DNA of 64,000 nt, taken from NCBI RefSeq assembly GCF_014138285.1, contig NZ_JACGXN010000001.1, positions 124,001-188,000 of the forward strand, given 5' to 3'. Under the pieces are notes generated by a model. That model was not told where the DNA came from and did no database searches. It saw nothing but the letters and a program-made list of their open reading frames with translations. The stretch is from Phyllobacterium myrsinacearum (GTDB lineage Bacteria; Pseudomonadota; Alphaproteobacteria; Rhizobiales; Rhizobiaceae). This document shows, piece by piece, positions 8,013-16,897 of the stretch; position 1 is the first letter of the stretch, and each line of letters starts with the position of its first letter. Position numbers and translations under genes: made by a program.

Positions 8013-8231
8013 ATGGAGTACGACAAGGAGACGATCAAGGGCTCGACCGATGGCTACTCGCTCGGGACAAAATTCGAGCTGACCAATGGTCAGGTGTGGG
8101 AGCAGACCAGCGTGGACGACGAATATGTCCACCAGTTTATGCCCGAGGTACTGCTTGAGACGGCCGATGGCATCGGCAAGTTGAAGATCAACGACATGAA
8201 CGATTGGGTTGAGGTGAAGCGGATCGTTTAG
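8013..8231 (+). CDS. Hypothetical beta-rich small protein, 72 residues
   Basis: ATG at 8013 (MEYDKETIKGST) has an AAGGGA ribosome site in front. Upstream in-frame codons back to 7956 lack one. The protein alternates polar and hydrophobic residues with GTKFELTNGQVWEQ and KLKINDMNDWVEVKRI strands, suggesting a small SH3-like barrel. No signal peptide or membrane segment is present. The function is unknown. It may share a transcript with the two genes before it. Confidence 0.6.
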   Translation: MEYDKETIKGSTDGYSLGTKFELTNGQVWEQTSVDDEYVHQFMPEVLLETADGIGKLKINDMNDWVEVKRIV

Positions 8232-8266
8232 ATCGGATCTCCAATACTTCGTCAGATACAGCTTTC

Positions 8267-9184
8267 TCATCGGACCTCAGGTCGATTGACTGTCTCCTGC
8301 ACGAAATCGATGAATGCCCGTACCTTTGCCGCTGGCAGGTGCCTTGAGGGAAAGATTGCATAAAGCGGATAGGAATCCGTTGGCCAATCGGCGAGCACTT
8401 CCACCAGTTCTCCCCTGTCGAGCAGGTCCTGCACGCCAATCGACTTGATGCGCGCAACTCCAACGCCGCTCAGGCAGGCTCCCAGAAGCGTACCCACTTC
8501 GTTGACGATCAGCCGTGCCTGGGTCGGAACGCTGACCATCGCGCCGTCTTCCCAAAACTGCCAATCCTCGATGATCTGTCCCGTCTGGGAATTGCGCACA
8601 TGGATGCAGCGGTGCTTTGCCAGATCGCCGGGAACATCAGGCGCGCCGTGCTTCTCGATATAATCGGGAGATGCAACCGTGATGGTTCGTGTGTCGAGAA
8701 GCTTTCGGGCGATCATGCCGGATTCCGGCGGCTCGCCAAAACGGACCGCGATATCGAAACCGTCGCCCAGCAGGTCGCCGAGTTGGTCTTTGGTGACAAG
8801 TTCCAGCGACACCTCCGGATGCAGATCGAGAAAGCGTCCGACGTGGGACGAAAACATGAAACGCGCAAAAAAGGCATCGACGTTGACGCGCAACCGTCCA
8901 CGCACCGTTTCGGCTGCTCCGGACGTTACCCGTAGCGCATCCTCGATGCCTGAAAGCAGCGGCCCAATATTGGCGTAGAGCCTGCGCCCCTCGTCCGTCA
9001 GTGCTACGGTGCGGGTGTTTCTATCGAGCAGACGAACACCGATCCGCCCTTCCAGACGTGATAGTGCCCGGCTGACGCCGGAGGGTGACAGTCCCAGCGC
9101 ATCGGCCGCGCGCGCAAAGCTGCCGCCCTCGATGATAGCCGCGAGAACCCCCACATTCGAAATCAGTCTTCCGTCAAATGCCAT
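8267..9184 (-). CDS. LysR family transcriptional regulator
   Basis: This is a 305-residue regulator. An N-terminal winged helix-turn-helix (GSFARAADALGLSPSGVSRALSRLE, about residues 18-42, with RIGVRLLDRNTR following) precedes a substrate-binding domain. The ATG at 9184 has a GGTGA ribosome site, so the four extra upstream codons are probably not used. It is divergent from the NmrA-like gene at 9297 with a 112-base shared promoter region, the usual arrangement of a LysR protein with its target. Confidence 0.93.
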   Translation of the reverse strand: MAFDGRLISNVGVLAAIIEGGSFARAADALGLSPSGVSRALSRLEGRIGVRLLDRNTRTVALTDEGRRLYANIGPLLSGIEDALRVTSGAAETVRGRLRVNVDAFFARFMFSSHVGRFLDLHPEVSLELVTKDQLGDLLGDGFDIAVRFGEPPESGMIARKLLDTRTITVASPDYIEKHGAPDVPGDLAKHRCIHVRNSQTGQIIEDWQFWEDGAMVSVPTQARLIVNEVGTLLGACLSGVGVARIKSIGVQDLLDRGELVEVLADWPTDSYPLYAIFPSRHLPAAKVRAFIDFVQETVNRPEVR

Positions 9185-9296
9185 CTGCGTCACCAATGAT
9201 TTTTAGTCATTAATGATGTGATCTATTTGCACTTCAGTCAACTGATGTCGCCCTTTATCTTCGCGGCATACGATTTCAATGCAAAGGACCGATATC

Positions 9297-10157
9297 ATGT
9301 ACGCAATCACTGGAATCACCGGCAAAGTTGGCGGGGCAATGGCCCGCGAACTCCTTGCATCTGGAAAATCCGTGCGGGCCATCGTCAGAAACCTTGGGAA
9401 AGCCGGGGAATGGCAGGCTCTCGGCTGCGAGATCGCCATCGCGGATATGGGCGATGAGGCAGCCCTGACAAGGGCTTTCAGAGGGGCCGAGGGTGTGTTC
9501 ATCCTTCCGCCGTCGAATTTCGATCCCTTGCCCGGGTTTCCCGAAGCCCGTGCTGAAGCAACCATTATTCGCGATGCTCTACAAGCCGCCCAGCCCGGCA
9601 AAATCGTCTGCCTGTCGACTATCGGGGGTCAGGCGACGCAGACCAACCTTTTGAGCCAGCGCACCATTCTCGAACAGACGCTCGGCACTCTCACGATCCC
9701 GCTGACGATCCTGCGGCCAGCGTGGTTTCTCGACAATCTCGCCTGGGACGTCGCTTCGGCAAGCGAAGACGGCATCATCCACTCATTCCTCCAGCCGGCC
9801 GATCGCAGGATACCGATGATAGCGACGGCCGATGTCGGGCGCTTCGCCGCCCAATGCATGCAGGACACCTGGACGGGACGACGCATCATTGAAATCGAAG
9901 GACCGGCCCGCGTCTCGCCGAACGACATTGCTGATGCCTTTTCCGGGATATTGTCGCATCCCGTGCGGGTCGAGATCGTGCCGCGTGAGACGTGGGGAGC
10001 CATGTTCCGCTCACAGGGCATGCGCGATCCGATGCCGCGCATCCAGATGCTGGATGGTTTCAACGAAGGATGGATCAGGTTTGAAAACTCAGAAAGTGAA
10101 ATCCTGCAGGGAACAGTGGATATGCGTGCGGTGATCAAAGACCTTGTCGGTCTCTGA
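9297..10157 (+). CDS. NmrA-like NAD(P)H-binding oxidoreductase
   Basis: This is a 286-residue protein with an N-terminal Rossmann motif (TGITGKVGG near residue 6) and a second-strand end at about RAIVRN, typical of atypical SDRs of the NmrA/HSCARG group. The start at 9297 is preferred over an ATG 18 bases upstream because AAGGA lies eight bases before it. Many NmrA-like proteins bind NAD(P) without clear catalysis, so enzyme or redox-sensor roles are both possible. It is probably controlled by the divergent LysR protein. Confidence 0.88.
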   Translation: MYAITGITGKVGGAMARELLASGKSVRAIVRNLGKAGEWQALGCEIAIADMGDEAALTRAFRGAEGVFILPPSNFDPLPGFPEARAEATIIRDALQAAQPGKIVCLSTIGGQATQTNLLSQRTILEQTLGTLTIPLTILRPAWFLDNLAWDVASASEDGIIHSFLQPADRRIPMIATADVGRFAAQCMQDTWTGRRIIEIEGPARVSPNDIADAFSGILSHPVRVEIVPRETWGAMFRSQGMRDPMPRIQMLDGFNEGWIRFENSESEILQGTVDMRAVIKDLVGL

Positions 10158-10251
10158 GCGCAGGAGAATAGACCCATGGGTACCGCAAGGAAGCCATCGA
10201 CTCCTGCTTGCCGTTTTGCTTATCTGATATCGGGCAAATTGGGGGACATCC

Positions 10252-10632
10252 ATGCACATCAGATCGTTGAAGCATCCGGGTATCGTATTCACCGTTGCAC
10301 TATTCCTTGGTCTGTCATCACTGCCCTCCTTTGCCGAAGACGCATCAAGCGCCACGGATGCGTCCCCGATGGAACGAACCAAAGTCCGCATCGTCACCGA
10401 TGAGGAACTCAGCGACAATCGCGATGTGATCGTCATCGTCAGATTCAAGTTGACCCGCGAAGGTACCATCGAGGGGACCCCTGCTGTATCAGGACAGGGC
10501 CGTAATGCCGACATCGTGGCGAAAGCCAAGGAACGGGCATTGCAAGCTGTGCTCCGTTCCCAGCCGTTCAAACTGCCACCGGAAAAATATGATCTCTGGA
10601 GCAATGTCGAGCTGACGTTTCACGCCGAATGA
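10252..10632 (+). CDS. Secreted protein with TonB/TolA C-terminal-like domain
   Basis: This 126-residue protein has a Sec signal peptide (hydrophobic to about residue 28, cleavage near SFA-ED). The mature region from about residue 50 (VIVIVRFKLTREGTIEGTP, then RALQAVLRSQPFKLPPEKYDLW) matches the C-terminal fold shared by TonB and TolA. A full TonB would need an N-terminal membrane anchor and a Pro-rich linker, which are absent. It is therefore probably a free periplasmic domain protein. A GGGGGA ribosome site precedes the ATG. Confidence 0.75.
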   Translation: MHIRSLKHPGIVFTVALFLGLSSLPSFAEDASSATDASPMERTKVRIVTDEELSDNRDVIVIVRFKLTREGTIEGTPAVSGQGRNADIVAKAKERALQAVLRSQPFKLPPEKYDLWSNVELTFHAE

Positions 10633-10662
10633 GCAGTTCGAAGCATCGGTAGAGCGGCCCGA

Positions 10663-11169
10663 CTACCGATAGACAACTGCCATATTGACGGTGTCTACAT
10701 ACCGTCCGTCAATACAGACAGCGTCGCGCGCCACGCCTTCCCTGACAAAGCCAACCTTTTCATAAAGTGCAATCGCGCGTTCGTTATCCGCATGCACGTC
10801 GAGCTCGATGCGCACAAGCCTGGCCTTTCGCGCGTGTTCCATGGTTGTATTGATGAGCTTCAAGCCAAGACCCTGACCGCGGTACGACGGAATGATCCCC
10901 ATGCCGAGCGTGCCCCGGTGCGCGTGCGCCGCACGCATGTGCCGGCGGATATCACACCAGCCCACCACTCTTTGCCCGGCCAGTGCAACGAACTGGGAAT
11001 TGCCGTCGGCGATCATGGCTGTCACGAAGTCGCGAAACCCGTCCAGAGGCGGAGCCTCGAGGAATGTCAGGTATTTGCGCTCCCGGGACACCGTATCAAG
11101 CGCCTCGTGAAAACTGATGATGTTCTCAGGCCTTACCGGCGCTATCGTTACAGCAGATGACTGACTCAT
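10663..11169 (-). CDS. GNAT family N-acetyltransferase
   Basis: The 168-residue protein starting MSQSSAVTIAP has the acetyl-CoA-binding motif YRGQGLGLKL near residue 100 and the C-terminal ALYEKVGFVREG typical of GNATs. The ATG at 11169 follows a GAGGTG ribosome site, so upstream in-frame starts to 11256 are unlikely. The sequence resembles RimI/YhhY-type amino-group acetyltransferases. The substrate is unknown. Its stop overlaps one arm of a small hairpin (10645-10652/10663-10670) shared with the convergent gene. Confidence 0.88.
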   Translation of the reverse strand: MSQSSAVTIAPVRPENIISFHEALDTVSRERKYLTFLEAPPLDGFRDFVTAMIADGNSQFVALAGQRVVGWCDIRRHMRAAHAHRGTLGMGIIPSYRGQGLGLKLINTTMEHARKARLVRIELDVHADNERAIALYEKVGFVREGVARDAVCIDGRYVDTVNMAVVYR

Positions 11170-11300
11170 CGAGTACACCTCAACAGACATTGACAGAGAA
11201 TTGGTTGACGATTTCGCGCTGGGCAATTGCTGGCGATTTAGCCAGAATCGCCGCACGTCTCAAGTGGCAGGGAAATAATGAGCCCGATCTTGAAAGATTC

Positions 11301-11756
11301 TCATGTCTCAGGCCGTCGAATCTGAAAACCTGTTTTGCTCTGCTCGAAGCCTGCTTGATTATAAAATCTGAGAGTGCCGGGGTTCTTTGAACCACTCATC
11401 AACATGACCTTGTAGCAATCGAACGTCCATGCATGCGTCACCGCGGCTTGTAGCAACAGATGGCCAAATCCCTGCTGCCGGTGATGTTCATCTGTTACGA
11501 CATTCTCAATCACGGCGTAAGGCAAACCTCCCCTTGTCAGGTTTGGTACAACGATTATCGCGCATGTCGTGATCAACTTGCCACCGACCCGGCCAATAAA
11601 AATGGCGCTCCCTCGATATCCTGCGAACCGCTGCAGAATCTCTGAGGCTGATTCAATCGAGAGGTGGGGATCACGTGGATGCAGTTGGCGATATAACTCC
11701 AACAACTCTGAAAGATCGCCCTGTGCAGCCGTTCCAATATCCAAATCGGTAGCCAT
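11301..11756 (-). CDS. GNAT family N-acetyltransferase
   Basis: This is a 151-residue GNAT with the HRQQGFGHLLL acetyl-CoA pyrophosphate-binding motif near residues 90-100 and the C-terminal TLRFYNQAGFE segment. It is separated from the neighbouring GNAT gene by 131 bases and is not closely similar to it. The substrate is unknown. Confidence 0.87.
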   Translation of the reverse strand: MATDLDIGTAAQGDLSELLELYRQLHPRDPHLSIESASEILQRFAGYRGSAIFIGRVGGKLITTCAIIVVPNLTRGGLPYAVIENVVTDEHHRQQGFGHLLLQAAVTHAWTFDCYKVMLMSGSKNPGTLRFYNQAGFEQSKTGFQIRRPET

Positions 11757-12018
11757 CCTATCTTCCCCAATAATTCCAGAAACAATAGAGATTCAATGTC
11801 ATCGTCAATCTGGATATGGAAAATACGGCCATTCCCCAGCGGTGATTTTCTGGTAGCCGCCTGTGCTGACCGAAGGAATATCCGATGGTTTCATTTTACA
11901 ATGGGAACCGCTTTGATCGTTTTCCAATCGGCAGCATTTTTATGGGCAGTTGCCCATGCGATGCTTCCAGCCGATCCGCGCGATACTGTAAAGCGATGCA
12001 ATAAGATATGTGGGTAAA

Positions 12019-12095
12019 TGGCGATCCCGGCTGGATTCGAACCAGCGACCGTCGGCTTAGAAGGCCGGTGCTCTATCCAGCTGAGCTACGGGACC
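12019..12095 (-). tRNA. tRNA-Arg (anticodon TCT)
   Basis: Read on the minus strand, GGTCCCG at the 5' end pairs with CGGGATC at the 3' end, followed by discriminator G and an encoded CCA. The D-arm contains AGCTCAGCTGGATAGAGC, the anticodon loop CTTCTAA gives TCT, and the T-arm holds GGTTCGAATCC. The 77-base length is normal. Confidence 0.97.
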
Positions 12096-12151
12096 AGCTT
12101 TTAAACCGGTGATCCTAGTATCACCGGGAAATCCGAACAAATTGCAAACAG

Positions 12152-12457
12152 TCAGTGCGTCCAGGGCTGTTTACGATCAAAGCGGAAGTTTTCCGAATAG
12201 GAAACAACACGCCGTCTCGTTTCCTTTGGCTCCTGCACCGAATAGGCAATGCCGTTCTTCTGTGCATAGGCGATTGCCTCCTCCTTCGTTTCGAAGGACA
12301 GGCGGATCTGGCTTTTCATATCGCCCGATGACGTATAGCCCATCAGCGGTTCAACCTTGCGTGGCTGTTCCGGCTCGAATTCAAGCGTCCAGCTTTCGGT
12401 CTTGGCCTTGCCGGACTGCATAGCTGTTTTTGCGGGGCTGTAAATACGTGCTGCCAT
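12152..12457 (-). CDS. NADH dehydrogenase (complex I) accessory subunit, NDUFS4 type
   Basis: This is a 101-residue protein with the ETC complex I subunit domain: ARIYSPAKTAMQSG at the N-terminus, W-x-LEFEP near residue 24, PLMGYTSSGD near 37, SFETKEEAIAYA near 55 and YSENFRFDRKQPWTH at the end. Alphaproteobacteria and mitochondria share this small peripheral subunit of respiratory complex I. It sits between two tRNA genes, away from the main nuo operon, as is usual. Confidence 0.93.
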   Translation of the reverse strand: MAARIYSPAKTAMQSGKAKTESWTLEFEPEQPRKVEPLMGYTSSGDMKSQIRLSFETKEEAIAYAQKNGIAYSVQEPKETRRRVVSYSENFRFDRKQPWTH

Positions 12458-12533
12458 TAGAAGAAATCCCTTTGTCTGAAATCCCGATATAGTACAGGCT
12501 TCGGTTCAGTACCAGCAGCATCATCCGTTGAAA

Positions 12534-12610
<77 letters not shown>

Positions 12611-13124
12611 TATCATGTTCAACGTTGGTTTCCCTAGAGTTTTTGATTCCGGAACGCAATAGCGAAAACAAAGAAAAATGGACAAACGGAATAATAGCCG
12701 CACAATGACAGCCTGCGGCACACAAAGTCCTACGGAAATGACCACAGCCGTTTTGCGGGAAATCCCCTTGTAGAGAAAAATCGTTTGAACAGGATGCCGC
12801 GCGGACAGGAATCAAATCAATCGCGACCGAGAATCACCAGATCGATCACCGGCCCCTGCCGGTTCTGAAACAGCGGATCAGCCCGAGATCAGAATCTGGA
12901 AATCGCAGAACTGAAACCGCAGTGACATCGAAAACGACTTCAAACACAAAGAATCTTGAAGCACTTGGCAACAGTTCATTCCCCCGGAGAAATTTCTGTA
13001 ATCACTTGTCAGACAACTCAAACGCGTAGATACTAAGTATCTGTAATGACTTAAACTTTACCGTTTTTGTCATCTTTTCTCTGCGCATTTTCCGCGCATC
13101 TTACCTCGCATCACGGAGGCTACG
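12611..13124. other. Intergenic region upstream of the dehydrogenase operon
   Basis: No gene is seen in this 514-base stretch. It should hold promoters for tRNA-Pro (minus strand) and the dehydrogenase operon (plus strand). A small palindrome AGATACTAAGTATCT at 13028-13042 lies about 80 bases before the operon start and could be an operator. No clear -35/-10 pair is visible. Confidence 0.4.
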
Positions 13125-13877
13125 ATGAGCTATCGCAGTTCGGTTCGATTGAATCGGCGTCATTTCCTCTCTTCGGTTGCAATATTCCTGGCAGCAGGCA
13201 CATCGGCAAGTTTCGCGCGATCTATATCCGGTTCATTGCCATGGCAGGCCCTCGCCTCGGATCCGCCAATTCAGGTCGTTCCTGGAGGCTGGTATTTCTT
13301 TACACCGCAGGAGGCGGCCACCGTTGAAGCAATCGTTGATCGCATCATTCCTGCCGATGAGCTGAGCATCGGCGGCAAGGAAGCTGGCTGCGCCGTTTAT
13401 ATCGACCGGCAACTCACCGGGCCCTTCGGGTCTTCGAGCCGGCTTTATACGAAAGGACCGTTCCTGCCCGGATTACCCACCCAGGGCTATCAGGGTGAGG
13501 CAAACCCGGCCCAGCGCTACCGCGCTGGACTTGCAGCAATGGATGCCTTTCTGAAGCAGCGTGACGGTAAAAGCTTTGTCGAGCTTCAACCTGCAGAGCA
13601 AGACGCTTTCCTTACCGAGATGGAGGCGGGGAAAATCGCGCTTCCCAATGGTATCAAGAGCGCCGGATTTTTCGGTCTGGTCCTGCAGAACACCATGGAA
13701 GGCTTTTTTGCCGATCCGATCTACGGCGGCAACAAGGACATGGTGTCCTGGCGGATGATCGGGTTTCCCGGGGCGCGATACGACTACCGGGATCACGTGA
13801 CCAAACACAATGAACCATACCCCCAGTCACCGGTATCCATCAGCGGCCGGCCGGAATGGCTCGGGAAAGGAATCTGA
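13125..13877 (+). CDS. Gluconate 2-dehydrogenase-like subunit 3 (small subunit)
   Basis: This 250-residue protein begins with a twin-arginine signal (LNRRHFLSSVAIFLAAGTS, residues 10-28). The mature part contains EAATVEAIVDRIIPADE near residue 65 and GARYDYRDH near 220, as in subunit 3 of gluconate, fructose and glucose dehydrogenases. In that family the small subunit carries the folded flavoprotein through the Tat system, because the large subunit has no signal of its own. A CGGAGG ribosome site precedes the ATG. It is the first gene of a three-gene operon. Confidence 0.92.
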   Translation: MSYRSSVRLNRRHFLSSVAIFLAAGTSASFARSISGSLPWQALASDPPIQVVPGGWYFFTPQEAATVEAIVDRIIPADELSIGGKEAGCAVYIDRQLTGPFGSSSRLYTKGPFLPGLPTQGYQGEANPAQRYRAGLAAMDAFLKQRDGKSFVELQPAEQDAFLTEMEAGKIALPNGIKSAGFFGLVLQNTMEGFFADPIYGGNKDMVSWRMIGFPGARYDYRDHVTKHNEPYPQSPVSISGRPEWLGKGI

Positions 13878-13879
13878 CA

Positions 13880-15646
13880 ATGACGAATATTCTTCCTCGC
13901 AAAGATGTCGTGATTGTTGGCCTGGGCTGGAGCGGCGCAATCCTTGCCAACGAACTCACGGATCAGGGTCTGGATGTGCTTGCGATTGAGCGCGGCCCCT
14001 GGCGCGATACGGCAACCGATTTCAATATCGGCTACGCACAGGACGAGTTGCGATACGGCATCAGACGCGACTTGTTCCTGCAGCCTACCGTTGAAACGTT
14101 CACCATACGCAATTCCCCCTCTGAAACTGCGTTACCGTTGCGTGATTTCGGATCGTTCTTACCCGGCAATGGCGTGGGTGGTGCCGGCGTTCACTGGAAT
14201 GGGCATACATGGCGTTTTTGGGATTCAGATTTGAACATTCGAACCCATTTGACCGAACGATACGGCGCGGCGAAGATCGCAGACCTTGAAGTCGCCGATT
14301 GGGGCATCACCGGTGCCGAACTGGAGCCGTACTATGACCGGTTCGAATATCTGGCGGGCATTTCAGGCAAGGCCGGCAACATCAAAGGCGAATTACAGGA
14401 CGGTGGCAACCCCTTTGAGGATGCGCGCTCCCGTGATTATCCGCTTCCTCCCATGCAGATGACCTACGCTCCAACCCTGTTTGCTGAGGCGGGACGGTCG
14501 CTCGGATTCCATCCATTCCCTACACCATCGGCCAATCTGTCCCAGAACTACGTGAACCCATTGGGCATCGCTATGGGACAATGCACCTATTGCGGGTTTT
14601 GCGAGCGCTTTGGTTGTGCCAACTATTCCAAGGCAAGCGCCCAAACGACCGTTCTGCCCGTTCTCATGAAGAAGGCCAATTTCGAGGTTCGGACAGACAG
14701 CGAAGTTCTCCACGTCAATCTTGATGCATCCGGCAAATCGGCACGCGGCGTGACCTATATCGACACATCGGGGCAGGAATTTTTCCAGCCCGCCGATCTG
14801 GTCATCCTGTGCGCCTATGGATTGCACAATGTCAGGCTGATGATGCTGTCCGGCATCGGCAAGATTTATGATCCCGTCAGCGGTGAAGGCGTGGTCGGAC
14901 GCAACTATTGCTATCAGACGAACTCCGGGGCGCAGGTGTTCTTCGACGACAAGAACTTCAATCCGTTTATCGCGGCGGGGGCACTTGGCCAGACCATCGA
15001 TGATTTCAATGGGGACGCCTTTGACCATGGCGGCCTCGATTTTGTCGGGGGTGCCGGTATCAACTGCATCCCGACCAATGGGCGCCCGATTGCGACGCGA
15101 CCTACCCTGCCGGGCACGCCGAAATGGGGCAGCGCATGGAAAAAGGCGACGGTCGAGAGCTACAAAAGCACCCTGGCCTTTTCATCGCAGGGCAGCAGTT
15201 ACGCCAGCCGGAACAACTATCTCGATCTTGATCCGACCTACAAAGATCGTTTCGGACGGCCACTCATGCGCATGACGTTCGACTTTCCCGATAATGATAT
15301 CCGAATGTCCAATTATGTCTGCGATCGCATGGAGGAAATCGCCAAAACTCTCGGCGGCAAGCAGCATGTCATCAGCAGGCGCAAGAAAGGATGGGACAGC
15401 GTCCCCTACCAGAGCACCCATAATACTGGCGGCGCCATCATGGGCACCAATCCTGCAAAAAGCGCGGTCAATCGCTACCTCCAGAGTTGGGATGTTCCCA
15501 ACGTCTTTGTCATCGGTGCCTCGGCCTTTCCTCAAAATGCCGGCAAGAACCCCACCGGGACGGTTGGTGCACTCGCCTTTCTTGCCGCCGATGCCATTCG
15601 CGACCAGTATCTTCGCAACCCCGGCGCTCCCTTGGTGTCGGCATGA
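13880..15646 (+). CDS. GMC-type membrane dehydrogenase flavoprotein with Cys cluster
   Basis: The 588-residue protein has an N-terminal FAD-binding Rossmann motif (VVIVGLGWSGA) and GMC-family segments: GNGVGGAGVHWNG near residue 95 and the C-terminal catalytic HNTGGAIMGTN and NPTGTVGALAF. Cysteines 235, 238, 241 and 246 form a C-x2-C-x2-C-x4-C group like the Fe-S motif of bacterial fructose and FAD-glucose dehydrogenases. The ATG at 13880 with AAAGGA ahead is preferred over an upstream frame opening. It would oxidise a sugar or polyol in the periplasm and pass electrons to the cytochrome encoded next. The substrate is not certain. Confidence 0.9.
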   Translation: MTNILPRKDVVIVGLGWSGAILANELTDQGLDVLAIERGPWRDTATDFNIGYAQDELRYGIRRDLFLQPTVETFTIRNSPSETALPLRDFGSFLPGNGVGGAGVHWNGHTWRFWDSDLNIRTHLTERYGAAKIADLEVADWGITGAELEPYYDRFEYLAGISGKAGNIKGELQDGGNPFEDARSRDYPLPPMQMTYAPTLFAEAGRSLGFHPFPTPSANLSQNYVNPLGIAMGQCTYCGFCERFGCANYSKASAQTTVLPVLMKKANFEVRTDSEVLHVNLDASGKSARGVTYIDTSGQEFFQPADLVILCAYGLHNVRLMMLSGIGKIYDPVSGEGVVGRNYCYQTNSGAQVFFDDKNFNPFIAAGALGQTIDDFNGDAFDHGGLDFVGGAGINCIPTNGRPIATRPTLPGTPKWGSAWKKATVESYKSTLAFSSQGSSYASRNNYLDLDPTYKDRFGRPLMRMTFDFPDNDIRMSNYVCDRMEEIAKTLGGKQHVISRRKKGWDSVPYQSTHNTGGAIMGTNPAKSAVNRYLQSWDVPNVFVIGASAFPQNAGKNPTGTVGALAFLAADAIRDQYLRNPGAPLVSA

Positions 15647-16857
15647 GAGCGCTGCTTCTGACAATTGCTGTTGTTTCAGCAGGTATTGCCGCACCGGCAA
15701 TTGCAGCCGATCAGGCGGACACCATCATTCGCGGTCAATATCAGTCCGTGCTCGGCGATTGCAGCGGTTGCCATACCCGGCCGGGCGGCAAGCCTCTTGC
15801 GGGGGGCTTGCCATTGCAGACACCCTTTGGTGTCCTTATTCCGCCGAACATTACCCCCGACGCTGAAACAGGCGTCGGCAAGTGGAACGCGACCGATTTT
15901 CACAATATGATGAAGACGGGCATTGGCCACGACGGCGTCCGGCTTTACCCGGCCATGCCTTATCCCGCCTATACCAAAATGAACGATCAGGATATTTCCG
16001 ACCTGTGGGCGTATCTCACAACCGTCGAACCGGTCTCAAATAAAGTCGAAGCCAATCAGCTGCCGTTTCCGCTGAACATCCGCCTTGCCATGTCCGGCTG
16101 GAATCTCCTCAATTTCGACGCGACACCATTCGAACAAGACAGCTCCAAATCAACCGAATGGAATCGCGGGGCTTATATTGTTCAGGGCGCAGGCCATTGC
16201 GGCACCTGCCACACGCCCAAGTCGTTTCTTGGCGCGGACAAGAACAGTGCGTTTCTGAAAGGCGCATCACTGCAGGGCTGGTTTGCCCCCGACATCACCG
16301 GCAGTATGACGAGTGGTATCGGGCGATGGACAGAGGATGAACTGATTGCCTATCTGAAGACCGGTGTGAACAAGCATTCCATTGCCTCAGGTCCAATGGC
16401 AGAGGCAATCGAAAACTCGACATCGCAAATGACAGACCCCGATCTGAAGGCCGTGGCGGTTTATCTCAAGAGCTTTGCGTCTGATACTGCTGCCGTGCAA
16501 TCGGTCAAACCCGACGAGAAGCGGATGGCGGCTGGAGAAGCAGTTTATCGCGACAATTGTTCGGCTTGCCATGGCGGGAGCGGTGGCGGAGCTGGTCCTC
16601 TGTTCCCTGCCCTCGCCGGAAACTCCCTTGTCGCGCAGGACAGCGTAGAAACACTCGTGCGACTCGTCCTTGAAGGCAGCCAGGCAGTTCATACCAAAGG
16701 AGCGCCTACAACACCTGCCATGCCATCGTTGGCATGGCGTCTCAATGATGAGCAGATCGCTGATGTGCTGACATATGTACGCAGTGCCTGGGGTAATAAC
16801 GCAGCGGCCGTCAGTTCAGGTGACGTTACAAGCGTGCGCGGGAATCTGGCGCAGTAA
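15643..16857 (+). CDS. Triheme cytochrome c subunit of the dehydrogenase
   Basis: The start overlaps the flavoprotein stop (ATGA at 15643-15646). The 404-residue product has a Sec signal peptide (cleavage near AIAA, residue 22) and three heme c motifs: CSGCH at 40-44, CGTCH at 186-190 and CSACH at 306-310. This is the layout of the cytochrome subunits of gluconate, fructose and alcohol dehydrogenases of the periplasm, which feed electrons to the quinone pool. No C-terminal membrane anchor is obvious, so it may be held by association with the complex or an amphipathic tail. Confidence 0.93.
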   Translation: MRALLLTIAVVSAGIAAPAIAADQADTIIRGQYQSVLGDCSGCHTRPGGKPLAGGLPLQTPFGVLIPPNITPDAETGVGKWNATDFHNMMKTGIGHDGVRLYPAMPYPAYTKMNDQDISDLWAYLTTVEPVSNKVEANQLPFPLNIRLAMSGWNLLNFDATPFEQDSSKSTEWNRGAYIVQGAGHCGTCHTPKSFLGADKNSAFLKGASLQGWFAPDITGSMTSGIGRWTEDELIAYLKTGVNKHSIASGPMAEAIENSTSQMTDPDLKAVAVYLKSFASDTAAVQSVKPDEKRMAAGEAVYRDNCSACHGGSGGGAGPLFPALAGNSLVAQDSVETLVRLVLEGSQAVHTKGAPTTPAMPSLAWRLNDEQIADVLTYVRSAWGNNAAAVSSGDVTSVRGNLAQ

Positions 16858-16897
16858 GCGCTGGACCCGAACGCTACATGTGAACTGTTTACTTCAT

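Noticed and set aside
11796-12017. A 73-codon plus-strand frame next to tRNA-Arg
   Set aside because: No ribosome site or family resemblance; composition looks random.
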